NCBI RefSeq assembly: GCF_014897585.1
Contig: NZ_JABUXW010000013.1
Location: forward strand, 87,382 to 151,381
DNA length: 64,000 bases
From: Brachybacterium tyrofermentans
GTDB lineage: Bacteria > Actinomycetota > Actinomycetes > Actinomycetales > Dermabacteraceae
Direction of reading: 5' to 3'
The notes beneath the pieces were generated by a model. The model saw only the letters and a program-made list of their open reading frames with translations. It was not told the DNA's origin and ran no database searches. Positions 54,316 to 63,986 of the stretch are shown here, piece after piece. Position 1 is the stretch's first letter. The number at the start of each line of letters is the position of its first letter. The position numbers and the translations under genes were made by a program.

Positions 54316-54352
54316 TGCAGCGACCGGGTTCGGAGGCCCTCGCCGCCGTGGG

Positions 54353-54358
54353 TACCCT
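54353..54358 (+). promoter_or_regulatory. -10 element of ndk, leaderless
   Basis: TACCCT, 6 nt before ATG 54365. It would allow ndk to be transcribed apart from folC-DUF4233. Confidence 0.5.
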
Positions 54359-54364
54359 GGTGCC

Positions 54365-54790
54365 ATGACTGCACAGCGCACCCTTGTCCTGCTCAAGCCC
54401 GACGCCGTCCAGCGCGGCCTGCGCGGGGAGATCATCCGCCGCCTCGAGACCAAGGGCTACGAGATCGTCGCCCTGGCCCAGCGCACGGCCACCGCCGAGG
54501 AGCTCTCCGCTCACTATGCTGAGCACGAGGGCAAGCCCTTCTACCCCGGCCTCGTCGAGTACATGGGAGCGGGCCCGCTCGTCGCGATCGTCGCCGAGGG
54601 CGACAGCGTGATCGCCGGCTTCCGGTCCCTGGCGGGCGCCACCAACCCCACGGAGGCCGCACCCGGCACGATCCGCGGCGACCTCGCCCGGGAATGGGAT
54701 CTCCCGGTGATCCAGAACCTCGTGCACGGCTCCGATTCCGAGGAGTCCGCTGCTCGCGAGATCGGCATCTGGTTCCCCGAGCTGGGCTGA
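54365..54790 (+). CDS. ndk: Nucleoside-diphosphate kinase
   Basis: A 141-aa enzyme that moves the gamma phosphate between nucleotides through phospho-His121 in NLVHGSDS. The opening RTLVLLKPDAVQRGL, the Kpn-loop region and GATNPTEAAPGTIRGDLA are all standard. The usual acidic/aromatic segment before the active site is replaced by REWDLPVIQ, a small departure from consensus. A strong terminator follows. Confidence 0.96.
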   Translation: MTAQRTLVLLKPDAVQRGLRGEIIRRLETKGYEIVALAQRTATAEELSAHYAEHEGKPFYPGLVEYMGAGPLVAIVAEGDSVIAGFRSLAGATNPTEAAPGTIRGDLAREWDLPVIQNLVHGSDSEESAAREIGIWFPELG

Positions 54791-54819
54791 TCGCGGCTCG
54801 CAGCCGCGGACGTGAGGCG

Positions 54820-54857
54820 CGCCGCAGCCCGGATCCCCGCAGATCCGGGCTGCGGCG
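54820..54857 (+). terminator. Terminator of ndk
   Basis: A perfect 16-bp stem (54820-54835 with 54842-54857) and loop CCCGCA, 30 nt after the stop codon. No U tract. Confidence 0.85.
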
Positions 54858-54871
54858 TGCACACTGAGACC

Positions 54872-55036
54872 ATGCAACTGCCTGTGGTCACCCTCGTCTT
54901 CCTGGCTGCTGCCGTCGTGGTGGCCCTCGGGATCCTCTATGCCGTCGCCGCACCCCACCTGCGCGAGCGCGATCACGACGACGATGAAGGACGGCCTGCG
55001 GAGAACCCCCGGCACACCTCCCGCACCCGTCGCTGA
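54872..55036 (+). CDS. Small single-pass membrane protein, unknown
   Basis: 54 aa: one N-terminal helix (VVTLVFLAAAVVVALGILYAVA) and a highly charged tail (RERDHDDDEGRP). No family recognised. CACACT lies 6 nt before ATG 54872, so it may be leaderless. It sits alone between the ndk terminator and ftsY. Confidence 0.5.
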   Translation: MQLPVVTLVFLAAAVVVALGILYAVAAPHLRERDHDDDEGRPAENPRHTSRTRR

Positions 55037-55077
55037 GATCGCTGCTCCTCCACCGGGTGCTCCGGCCGGGCCCCGCG

Positions 55078-55108
55078 TTGCCGGGGTGATCGGAGTGCGG
55101 CCTACACT
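55078..55108 (+). promoter_or_regulatory. ftsY promoter
   Basis: TTGCCG (-35), 19 bp, TACACT (-10), about 50 nt before GTG 55159. The spacer is longer than ideal. Confidence 0.5.
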
Positions 55109-55158
55109 GGCCGTTGGCCTCGCCGCATCGTCGGCTTCCCCGACCCCGGAGGTGACCC

Positions 55159-56826
55159 GTGGACCCCAATGACATTCTTGCTCTATTCGCAGGCGGCGGT
55201 GGCAGCGTCCTCGTCGTCGGCGCGGTGGCCTGGGCCATCGTCCGCGGCCGCGGCAAGAAGAAGTCCTCGCAGGACGACACGACGCAGACCGGCTCCCAGG
55301 GTCCGACGGGGACCGGGGCCGGGCCGTCGGCGCAGTCCTCGACCGGGACGTCGACCCGGTCCTCGACCGCGGTCACGGACCGCCCCGCCCCGCCCAGCTG
55401 GGCAGACACCCTCTCCGCGCCGACGCGGAAGCCGTCCTCGACGGCTCCGCCCGCGGGAGAGACCCCGCCTCCGGCGGATTCCGCGACGGCCGACTCGAGC
55501 ACGCTCGAAGAGACCCCCGATGGTGCTGCCGCCGAGGCGTCTGCCCCCACGACGGATCCCTCTGCGGACGATGCCGCGGTACGCGATCTCGCGCAGTCCC
55601 CTGAGGCGACGACGCTCGAGGACCACGCGGCTGCTGAGGACTCGACGGTCGCCGAGAACCCGACAGCCACCGAGGACCCGGCGGCTGTCGACGCTCCGAC
55701 GTCGCCGGCGGAAAGCGGCGCTCCGGCCACGGCCACCGATGTTCCTGAGAGCGCCACCGGCGCTGCCGAGGCGGGAGCCCCCGGCGCTCCGGCGTCAGGC
55801 GGCCCGGTTCCCGCGTCGGACGGCGCTGCTCCGGCCGCGGCGACCGCCCCCGCCGGACCGGTGCTGGACACCCCCGAGGCCCCGGCGGACCGCATGGTCC
55901 GTCTGCGCGATCGGCTCTCACGCTCCGGAGCCATCGGTCGAGGCATCCTCGGCCTGCTCACCCGCGGCGGCGCCGTGGACGAGGACACCTGGGACGAGAT
56001 CGAGGAGACCCTGCTCCTGGCGGATCTCGGACCCGACGCCACCGACGAGATGCTCGAGAACCTGCGCCGCCGCATCCAGATCCTCGGCACCGATGACCGT
56101 GCGGGCGTGCGCGAGGTCCTGCGCGAGGAGCTCGTCGGCCTCATCGATCCCGATCTCGATCGTCGGCTCGCCGCCAGCCGCCGGGACGCGCCCGATGGCA
56201 CCGAGGTCCCCTCGGTGCTCCTCATGGTCGGGGTCAACGGCACGGGGAAGACGACGACGGTCGGCAAGCTCGCCCGCGTCCTGGTCGCCGCCGACCGCAC
56301 CGTCGTGCTCGGCGCGGCGGACACCTTCCGTGCCGCCGCCGCCGATCAGCTCCAGACCTGGGGCTCCCGGGTGGGCGTCGACACGGTGCGCGCCGACCGT
56401 GACGGGGCCGACCCCGCAGCGGTCGCCTTCGACGCCGTCAAGGAGGGCATCGAGCAGGAGGTCGACGTGGTCATCATCGACACCGCCGGGCGCCTGCAGA
56501 ACAAGAAGGGCCTGATGGACGAGCTCGGCAAGGTGCGCCGGGTCGCCGAGAAGGGCCTGCATGGCGACAGCGTCGCCGAGGTCCTCCTCGTCATCGATGC
56601 CACCACGGGCCAGAACGGCATGCAGCAGGCGAAGGTCTTCTCCGAGGCCGTGAACATCACCGGCATCGTGCTGACCAAGCTCGACGGCACCGCCAAGGGC
56701 GGCATCGTCGTCAACGTGCAGCGTGCGCTCGGAGTCCCGGTCAAGATGGTGGGCCTCGGCGAGGGCATGGACGATCTCACTCCCTTCGACCCCTACGGCT
56801 TCGTCGACGCGCTCCTGGAGGACTGA
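55159..56826 (+). CDS. ftsY: Signal recognition particle receptor FtsY
   Basis: A 555-aa SRP-GTPase. An N-terminal hydrophobic helix (SVLVVGAVAWAIV) gives membrane contact, then about 210 residues of low-complexity Ala/Thr/Pro/Asp sequence form a long acidic linker. The NG domain starts near residue 250, with G1 GVNGTGKTTT near 358, TFRAAAADQL, DTAGRLQNK and TKLDGTAKGG. It docks ribosomes carrying Ffh at the Sec translocon. GTG 55159 follows GGAGGTGACC. A 25-bp hairpin terminates it. Confidence 0.95.
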   Translation: MDPNDILALFAGGGGSVLVVGAVAWAIVRGRGKKKSSQDDTTQTGSQGPTGTGAGPSAQSSTGTSTRSSTAVTDRPAPPSWADTLSAPTRKPSSTAPPAGETPPPADSATADSSTLEETPDGAAAEASAPTTDPSADDAAVRDLAQSPEATTLEDHAAAEDSTVAENPTATEDPAAVDAPTSPAESGAPATATDVPESATGAAEAGAPGAPASGGPVPASDGAAPAAATAPAGPVLDTPEAPADRMVRLRDRLSRSGAIGRGILGLLTRGGAVDEDTWDEIEETLLLADLGPDATDEMLENLRRRIQILGTDDRAGVREVLREELVGLIDPDLDRRLAASRRDAPDGTEVPSVLLMVGVNGTGKTTTVGKLARVLVAADRTVVLGAADTFRAAAADQLQTWGSRVGVDTVRADRDGADPAAVAFDAVKEGIEQEVDVVIIDTAGRLQNKKGLMDELGKVRRVAEKGLHGDSVAEVLLVIDATTGQNGMQQAKVFSEAVNITGIVLTKLDGTAKGGIVVNVQRALGVPVKMVGLGEGMDDLTPFDPYGFVDALLED

Positions 56827-56849
56827 GCGAACCGACACGGCCGCAGAGC

Positions 56850-56903
56850 CACCGACGGGCCGGGGCCCCTGATCACCAGATCAGGGGCCCCGGCCCGTCG
56901 GTG
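56850..56903. terminator. 25-bp perfect hairpin terminator after ftsY
   Basis: Arms 56850-56874 and 56879-56903 are perfectly complementary around loop ACCA. No U tract follows. The remaining 220 bp to amtB carry no gene; I searched for GlnR or AmtR operators and saw none that was convincing. Confidence 0.85.
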
Positions 56904-57124
56904 CCGGTGCTCGCTCCCTCGCCTCCTCGTGCTCCGCGGCGGTCGTCGGAGCAGCCCCTGGTGTCCACCGGACGGGACTTCAGGTCACGGAATGATCACG
57001 GCGGCCTCCTGCCATAGGCGTCGTGCCCCGAGCGCCGCACGATGGGAGCGCGACCCGCCGGGCCGCGCGGACCCAGGATCGTGTGAGCGATCCCGGGCCG
57101 GCCCCACTCCAGTTCGGAGACGTC

Positions 57125-58563
<1,439 letters not shown>

Positions 58564-58567
<4 letters not shown>

Positions 58568-58902
58568 AGCTCATCACCGCGATCATCCAGCCGCACGCCC
58601 TCCAGGCCGTCACCGACTCCCTGCGCGAGTACGGCGTCAGCGGGCTGACGATCACCGAGGTCGCCGGCTACGGCCGCCAGGGCGGGCACACCGAGGTGTA
58701 CCGGGGTGCCGAGTACACGATCGACACGATCCCCAAGATCAAGGTCGAGGTGCTCGCCGAGAACGCCGACGAGAGCGCGATCATCGACCTCGTCCTGGCC
58801 GCATCGCGCAGCGGTCGCATCGGGGACGGCAAGATCTGGACCACCGACGTCGGCACCGTCGTGCGGGTCCGCACCGGGGAACGGAACGCGGATGCCGTCT
58901 GA
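58564..58902 (+). CDS. glnK: PII nitrogen regulatory protein
   Basis: A 112-aa trimeric signal protein. The T-loop YGRQGGHTEVYRGAEY carries Tyr51, the residue modified by GlnD. The B-loop is RSGRIGDGKIW, and TTDVGTVVRVRTGE closes it. It binds ATP/ADP and 2-oxoglutarate and plugs AmtB when nitrogen is plentiful. The amtB-glnK pair is coupled by ATGA, and glnD starts inside its last 11 nt. Confidence 0.95.
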
Positions 58903-61237
58903 GGCGCTGCCCTCGCAACGCATCACCCAGGTGCTGCACGAGGGATTCGCGGATCCGACCGCCGGCCCCCGTCGTCGGCTCGATCAGGCCGCCCTCGTGG
59001 ACGGCTGGCTGACCGAGCTGTGGGCGGCGGCCGGCGCCCCCGCGTCCGGTGCGGCTCTGGCCGCGATCGGCTCGCTCGGGCGACAGGACCTCGGACCCGG
59101 CAGCGATCTCGACCTGGTGCTCCTCCTGGACCCGGCCGTGCTGGACGCCGCCGGCTCCGAGCGTCTCGCGAGTGCACTGTGGTATCCGATCTGGGATTCC
59201 GGGGCCTCGCTCGACCACGCGGTGCGCAGCCCCGACGAATGCGAGCAGATCGCCCGGGACGATCTCCGCGCCGCGATCTCCCTCCTGGACCTCCGCGTGG
59301 TCGCAGGTGATGCGGCGATCGTCGAGGGGACCTCGCGCCGGGTCCGGGCCCAGTGGCGCCGTGAGGCGCGACGCCGGGTGCGGGACCTCGTGGAGCTGGC
59401 GACGGACCGCGCCCATCGCTACGGCTCGCTGGCGCACTCGACCGAGCCGAACCTCAAGTCCGACCGCGGCGGCCTGCGGGACGTGACCGTCATCCGTGCC
59501 ATCGCCGAGAGCTGGCTGGCCGACCATGACCACGAGATCGTCGATGCCGCCGCCCGCACCCTCAGCGACGCCCGCGATGCGCTGCAGGCGGTCACCGGCA
59601 CCTCCGGCACCCGTCTCGGCCGCAGCGACCAGGACTCGGTCGCCGCGCTCACCGGCCATGCCACGGCCGATGACCACCACGCGGTGCTCGCCGACGCCGC
59701 CAGGGCGGTGACCTGGGAGCTGCACCGCACGGTCCGCGCCGCCGAGGCCGCCATCCGCCCCGGGGGAGCGGCATCCCGCGGCGCGGGCACCGATCGTCGT
59801 CCCGATCTGACCCGCCTCCCGCACGGCGTGCTCGTGCACTCCGACGAGGTCTCCACCGATCCCGGGTCCCGGGACCTGCTGCGCGACGTGGCCGCCGTGC
59901 GCCACGCGGCCGTCTCCGGCCTGCCCCTGGCCGATGCGACGCTGGCCCGCATGGCGCAGGCGGACCCGGCACCGCTGCTGCCCGCCCAGCGCGACGTGCT
60001 CGTCGACGCCCTCGCGGGGGAGCACCTCGCCGAGGCCTACGAGGCGCTCGACGTGAAAGGCATCTTCGCCCGCTGGATCCCGGGCTGGGCCGATGTGCGC
60101 AACCGGCCCCAGCGTGCCGCCGTGCATCGCTTCACCGTGGACCGTCACCTGATCGAGACGGTCATCGAGGCCCAACGGTTCCTGCCTCGCGTGGGCCGCC
60201 CGGACCTGCTCCTGGTCGCCGCGCTGCTCCACGATCTCGGGAAGGTGCCCGGGCAGCGGAACCACGCTGCCGAGGGGGCCCCGCTCGCGGAAGCGGCAGC
60301 CCGGCACCTCGGCTTCGACGCCGCGGACCGCCGCACGATCGCGCTCCTCGTGCGCGAGCACCTCACCCTGATCGGCCTCGCCACCGGACGGGACCTGGCG
60401 GACCCCGCCACCCTCCGCGACCTGCTGGCCGCCGTCGATCACGACGCCGACACGCTGGAGATCCTGCGTGCACTCACCGAGGCGGACGCCATCGCCGCCG
60501 GCCCCGCCGCCTGGTCCACCTGGCGTGCGGACCTCGTCGACCACCTCACCGATATGGCCCGCGACGCCCTCAGCGGGAACGCGCCCGCGCCCCGGGTGGT
60601 GCTGGCCCCGCAGCGTTCCGTGCAGGAGGCGGTGCTGGCGGCCGTCCAGCGCAGCGGCAGCGCCCAGGTTCTCTACCCGGCGCACACCGAGGACGAGCCG
60701 ATCTCCCAGATATGCGTCGGGGCGCCCGACGGGGCCGGAGTGTTCGCCGCGATGGCCCGCGTGCTCGTGCGGCTGCGCCTCGACGTGCACAGCGCGGTCG
60801 TCATCACCCTGGACGGGGCGGCCGTGAACACCTGGTGGGTCGCCGCGCCGCCGGCGGACCTCCCGCATCCCTCGGTGCTGCGCAACGCCCTGGACCGGGA
60901 GCTCGCGAGCCGCGACCGGGCCGATGCCCGGGTGCTAGAGCTGCCGCCCTCCCCGCCGCCGCGCACCACCGAGGACGTCCCCGTCGTGACCCTCCTTCCC
61001 GGTGCCTCCCGCGAGGCCACCGTGGTGCAGGTCAACGCGCGGAACCGTCCCAGCCTCCTGGCCGACGTCGCCGAGGTGATCACGGTGCACCGCCTGCAGG
61101 TGCGCAGCGCCCACGTGATGACCCTCGGGCAGCGCGCCGTCGACGTGCTGTACCTGACCGACCAGCACGGACGTTCGCTGGACCCGCCCTCCGTCGGGCG
61201 CGTCGTCGCCGCTCTCATGGACGCCGCCGCGACCTGA
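58892..61237 (+). CDS. glnD: PII uridylyl/adenylyltransferase GlnD
   Basis: A 781-aa sensor enzyme. The nucleotidyltransferase site is GSLGRQDLGPGSDLDLVLL (about 60-78; Arg-Gln-Asp instead of Arg-x-Glu). A helical domain follows, then an HD hydrolase with LLHDLGKVPGQRNHAAEG (about 445-462), and two ACT domains near residues 600-680 and 705-775 sense glutamine. It modifies Tyr51 of GlnK; in actinobacteria the group is often AMP. ATG 58892 overlaps glnK by 11 bp, so AmtB, GlnK and GlnD are one operon. Confidence 0.93.
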   Translation: MPSEALPSQRITQVLHEGFADPTAGPRRRLDQAALVDGWLTELWAAAGAPASGAALAAIGSLGRQDLGPGSDLDLVLLLDPAVLDAAGSERLASALWYPIWDSGASLDHAVRSPDECEQIARDDLRAAISLLDLRVVAGDAAIVEGTSRRVRAQWRREARRRVRDLVELATDRAHRYGSLAHSTEPNLKSDRGGLRDVTVIRAIAESWLADHDHEIVDAAARTLSDARDALQAVTGTSGTRLGRSDQDSVAALTGHATADDHHAVLADAARAVTWELHRTVRAAEAAIRPGGAASRGAGTDRRPDLTRLPHGVLVHSDEVSTDPGSRDLLRDVAAVRHAAVSGLPLADATLARMAQADPAPLLPAQRDVLVDALAGEHLAEAYEALDVKGIFARWIPGWADVRNRPQRAAVHRFTVDRHLIETVIEAQRFLPRVGRPDLLLVAALLHDLGKVPGQRNHAAEGAPLAEAAARHLGFDAADRRTIALLVREHLTLIGLATGRDLADPATLRDLLAAVDHDADTLEILRALTEADAIAAGPAAWSTWRADLVDHLTDMARDALSGNAPAPRVVLAPQRSVQEAVLAAVQRSGSAQVLYPAHTEDEPISQICVGAPDGAGVFAAMARVLVRLRLDVHSAVVITLDGAAVNTWWVAAPPADLPHPSVLRNALDRELASRDRADARVLELPPSPPPRTTEDVPVVTLLPGASREATVVQVNARNRPSLLADVAEVITVHRLQVRSAHVMTLGQRAVDVLYLTDQHGRSLDPPSVGRVVAALMDAAAT

Positions 61238-61310
61238 CCCGATGGTCGGGCTCCGGGGGACGGATCCGGGTCCGGCGCGTGCCCTCCGCGCGCGCGAAGC
61301 GTGCCCGGCG

Positions 61311-61393
61311 TGCGCCTGGCGCGTGCCGTGCGCGGGCCTGCGGTGCGCCTGGCGCGTGCCGTGCGCGGGCCTGCGGTGCGCCTGGCGCGTGCC
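61311..61393. repeat. 33-bp tandem repeat upstream of ffh
   Basis: Two perfect 33-bp copies (61311-61343, 61344-61376) and 17 bp of a third, each beginning TGCGCCTGGCGCGTGCC. It fills the space between glnD and the ffh promoter. Both strands stay open through it because 33 is a multiple of 3, but no ORF is supported. Confidence 0.9.
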
Positions 61394-61442
61394 CTTCGCC
61401 TCGGTGGCGGCTTCTCGGCGTGCTCGCGGCGCAGGCGGCCAC

Positions 61443-61448
61443 TACACT
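61443..61448 (+). promoter_or_regulatory. -10 element of the ffh promoter
   Basis: TACACT, 33 nt before GTG 61482; GTGCTC at 61420-61425 is a weak -35 with a 17-bp spacer. Confidence 0.5.
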
Positions 61449-61481
61449 GAGGCGGTCCAATCGACCAAGGGGAAGCGCTTC

Positions 61482-63092
61482 GTGTTCAACAACCTCTCCG
61501 ATCGCATCACAGCGTCGCTCAAGGGTCTGCGCGGTCAAGGCCGCCTGACCGAAGCGGACGTCGACAAGACGATCCGCGAGATCCGTCGAGCCCTGCTCGA
61601 CGCCGATGTCGCCGTCTCGGTGGTGCGCACCTTCACCGGCCGCGTGCGTGAGCGCGCCCTGGGCGAAGAGGTCTCCAAGGCTCTCAATCCCGCCCAGCAG
61701 GTCGTCAAGATCGTCAACGACGAGCTGGTCGAGGTGCTCGGCGGCGCCACCGGCGAGCTGCACTGGGCGAAGAACCCGCCCACCGTGATCATGCTGGCCG
61801 GCCTCCAGGGCGCCGGCAAGACGACGCTGGCCGGCAAGCTCGCGAAGTGGATGAAGTCCGAGGGACACACTCCGCTGCTGGTCGCCTCCGACCTCCAGCG
61901 CCCCAACGCCGTGAACCAGCTGCAGATCGTCGGTGAGCGCGCCGGCGTGCCCGTCTTCGCGCCCGAGCCGGGCAATGGCGTCGGCGACCCGGTGCTGGTC
62001 GCGATGAACGGTGTCTCCACCGCGCAGTTCCAGCAGCACGATGTGGTCATCGTTGACACCGCCGGCCGTCTCGGCATCGACGAGGAGATGATGCAACAGG
62101 CGCGGGACATCCGCGACGCCGTCAACCCTCACGAGACCCTCTTCGTCGTCGACGCGATGATCGGCCAGGATGCGGCGCGCGTCGCCGAGTCCTTCCGCGA
62201 CGGCGTCGGCTTCACCGGCGTGGTGCTCTCCAAGCTCGATGGCGATGCCCGCGGCGGTGCCGCTCTGTCGATCACCGGCGTGACCGAGCGCCCGATCCTG
62301 TTCGCCTCCACCGGTGAGAGCCTCGACGATTTCGAGCGGTTCCACCCGGACCGCATGGCCAACCGCATCCTCGACATGGGCGACGTGCTCAGCCTCATCG
62401 AGCAGGCCGAGAAGTCGTTCGACCAGGAAGAGGCCGAGAAGGCGGCGAAGAAGCTCGCCTCCGGCGAGGACTTCACCCTCGACGACTTCCTGTCCCAGAT
62501 GCAGCAGCTCAAGAACATGGGCAACATCAAGAAGATGCTCGGCATGCTGCCCGGAATGGGCCAGCACCGGGAGGCGCTCGACAACTTCGACGAGAGCGAG
62601 ATCGGTCGCATCGAGGCGATCATCCGCTCGATGACCCCGGAGGAGCGCAACAACCCCAAGGTCATCAACGGCTCGCGGCGCAACCGCATCGCCCGCGGCT
62701 CCGGCACCACCGTGCAGCAGATCAACCAGCTGCTCGAGCGGTTCAAGCAGGCGCAGACGATGATGAAGTCCATGGGTCGTGGGATGGCCGGTGGCGGGAC
62801 GCCGGCGATGCCGGGCGGCCCCGGCATGGGCATGGGCAAGAAATCGCGCGGCAAGCAGGCCTCGCCGAAGCAGGGGAAGAAGTCGAAGTCCTCGAAGAAC
62901 CCCGCCAAGGCCGCCCGCGAGCAGGCCGAGGCGGCGAGGAAGGCCGCAGCCGGCGAGAGCACGGGTGCAGGTGCGGGGACGGGCGGGTCGGCCTTCGGCG
63001 GCGACGCCCCCGATCAGCCCGCACCGGACCTCAGCTCCTTCGACCCCAGCCAGCTCCCCCCGGAGATGCAGAAGCTCCTCGGCGGCAAGTGA
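61482..63092 (+). CDS. ffh: Signal recognition particle protein Ffh
   Basis: A 536-aa SRP54 GTPase that binds signal peptides and 4.5S RNA. The N domain opens with FNNLSDRITASLKGLRGQGR; the GTPase has GLQGAGKTTLAGKLA near 107, SDLQRPNAVNQL, DTAGRLGIDE and SKLDGDARGG. The Met-rich M domain (about 330-450) contains the RNA-binding helix GSRRNRIARGSGTTVQQINQLL. A Lys/Gly/Ala-rich tail of about 80 residues follows. GTG 61482 is preceded by AAGGGGAAG. Its partner FtsY is 5 kb upstream. Confidence 0.96.
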   Translation: MFNNLSDRITASLKGLRGQGRLTEADVDKTIREIRRALLDADVAVSVVRTFTGRVRERALGEEVSKALNPAQQVVKIVNDELVEVLGGATGELHWAKNPPTVIMLAGLQGAGKTTLAGKLAKWMKSEGHTPLLVASDLQRPNAVNQLQIVGERAGVPVFAPEPGNGVGDPVLVAMNGVSTAQFQQHDVVIVDTAGRLGIDEEMMQQARDIRDAVNPHETLFVVDAMIGQDAARVAESFRDGVGFTGVVLSKLDGDARGGAALSITGVTERPILFASTGESLDDFERFHPDRMANRILDMGDVLSLIEQAEKSFDQEEAEKAAKKLASGEDFTLDDFLSQMQQLKNMGNIKKMLGMLPGMGQHREALDNFDESEIGRIEAIIRSMTPEERNNPKVINGSRRNRIARGSGTTVQQINQLLERFKQAQTMMKSMGRGMAGGGTPAMPGGPGMGMGKKSRGKQASPKQGKKSKSSKNPAKAAREQAEAARKAAAGESTGAGAGTGGSAFGGDAPDQPAPDLSSFDPSQLPPEMQKLLGGK

Positions 63093-63352
63093 CCCCTGGT
63101 GGGGACGTGACCCCCGGTGGGCCCGCGCCCCTGGGTGGGGACGTGACCCCCGGTGGGCCCGCGCCCCTGGGTGGGGACGTGACCCCCGGCGGGCCCCCGC
63201 CCCTGGGTGGGGACGTGACCCCCGGTGGGCCCGCGCCCCTGGGTGGGGACGTGACCCCCGGTGGGCCCGCGCCCCTGGGTGGGGACGTGACCCCCGGCGG
63301 GCCCCCGCCCCTGGGTGGGGACGTGACCCCCGGCGGGCCCGCGCTCACCTGA
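63089..63352 (+). CDS. Doubtful repeat-only ORF after ffh
   Basis: A GTG at 63089 overlaps the ffh stop (GTGA) and opens an 87-codon frame made only of the 12-residue unit GDVTPGGPAPLG. It stays open because the 36-bp repeat contains no stop in several frames. It could be a chance frame or a coupled low-complexity peptide. I favour chance. Confidence 0.15.
   Translation: MTPGGDVTPGGPAPLGGDVTPGGPAPLGGDVTPGGPPPLGGDVTPGGPAPLGGDVTPGGPAPLGGDVTPGGPPPLGGDVTPGGPALT
63099..63346. repeat. 36-bp minisatellite, seven copies, with 108-bp higher order
   Basis: Units start at 63099, 63135, 63171, 63207, 63243, 63279 and 63315, each opening GTGGGGACGTGACCCCCGG. Types follow A-A-B-A-A-B-C: A has GGTGGGCCCGCG, B has GGCGGGCCCCCG, and C is a truncated end unit. 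The pattern shows duplication of a 108-bp block after the first units arose. Confidence 0.95.
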
Positions 63353-63371
63353 TGTCTCCGGCGCGACGAGT

Positions 63372-63395
63372 AAGGTGCCACGGATCTGGAACCTT
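63372..63395 (+). terminator. First of three stacked terminator-like hairpins
   Basis: AAGGT (63372-63376) pairs with ACCTT (63391-63395); weaker than the two that follow. It belongs to the same 72-bp repeat family. Confidence 0.4.
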
Positions 63396-63442
63396 TCTGG
63401 TCGTGGCGTTGGCCCCGGGGTTGCCACCCTCGCCATGACGTG

Positions 63443-63470
63443 AAAGGTGCCGCCCTACTGGCGCCTTTTT
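63443..63470 (+). terminator. Rho-independent terminator with U tract
   Basis: AAAGGTGCC (63443-63451) pairs with GGCGCCTTT (63460-63468, one G-U) around an 8-nt loop and runs into TTTTT (63466-63470). It is the only terminator in the window with a classical U tract, along with the copy at 63515. Confidence 0.85.
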
Positions 63471-63514
63471 GGTCGTGACGTTGGCCCCGGGGTTACCACC
63501 CTCGCCATGACCTG

Positions 63515-63542
63515 AAAGGTGCCGCCCTACTGGAACCTTTTT
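63515..63542 (+). terminator. Second U-tract terminator copy
   Basis: AAAGGT (63515-63520) pairs with ACCTTT (63535-63540), followed by further T. It is a repeat copy of the hairpin at 63443 with a shorter stem. Confidence 0.65.
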
Positions 63543-63641
63543 CGTCGGCACGGCCGGGAGGAATTCGGTGACACCGATCCTCCCCAGGCCGCTCCGGTCC
63601 ACATCGGCGAGCACGTCAGGACAGGCTCGGCTTTGCGTTCG

Positions 63642-63647
63642 TACGCT
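63642..63647 (+). promoter_or_regulatory. -10 element of the AbiEi-like ORF, leaderless
   Basis: TACGCT, 6 nt before ATG 63654. Confidence 0.5.
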
Positions 63648-63653
63648 CCCCTC

Positions 63654-63986
63654 ATGTCTCTCCGGCCGAAGGACCTGCGGCTCGACACCGTCTATCGCCG
63701 CGAGGAGCTCCTTGCCCAGGGAATGCACCGCCGGCACTTCGCCTCAGCGGCGATGCGGCGTGTCCTTCCCGGATGGTGGGTGCGTGCGGAGGCTGACGTC
63801 TCCCTGCGGCAGCTGGCCGCCATCGTCCAGTCGCGGCTCCGACCAGGGACGGTGATCAGCCATGAGTCCGCCGCGGAGCTGTTCGGGTTCCCTCTGCCTC
63901 GGCAGCTGACCTATGCAGGAGGTGCACCGATCCACTGTCGTGGGCTGTCAAGGGACATCGGGATCTCCCTGTGGGCGGACGTTTGA
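63654..63986 (+). CDS. Short AbiEi-antitoxin-like/DUF559-like N-terminal fragment
   Basis: 110 aa. TVYRREELLAQGMHRRHFASAAMRRVLPGWWVRAE resembles the winged-helix opening of AbiEi-type antitoxins and of the larger DUF559 nuclease-like proteins. PGTVISHESAAELFGFPLP matches the next conserved segment. Related proteins run to 280-320 aa, so the stop at 63984-63986 truncates it soon after the first domain. Either this is a decayed gene with a frameshift near 63950 or a free N-terminal domain; only 14 bp follow in the window. Confidence 0.45.
   Translation: MSLRPKDLRLDTVYRREELLAQGMHRRHFASAAMRRVLPGWWVRAEADVSLRQLAAIVQSRLRPGTVISHESAAELFGFPLPRQLTYAGGAPIHCRGLSRDIGISLWADV

Larger units (their letters stand above)
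63387..63550. repeat. 72-bp direct repeat carrying terminators
   Basis: Two full copies (63387-63458, 63459-63530) of about 90% identity and 20 bp of a third. The start of each copy is the right arm of a hairpin, and its end is the left arm of the next. The period is twice that of the adjacent 36-bp array, but the sequences are unrelated. Confidence 0.9.

Noticed and set aside
56904..57124. GlnR or AmtR operator before amtB
   Set aside because: GGTCACGGAATGATCACGG has partial symmetry but does not match either consensus well enough.
61242..61481. N-terminal extension of Ffh through the 33-bp repeats
   Set aside because: Ffh begins with the standard FNNLSDRI sequence at GTG 61482, with a ribosome site; the upstream frame is open only because of the repeats.
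63099..63346. Repeat array as a CRISPR
   Set aside because: Units are contiguous with no unique spacers, and there are no cas genes.
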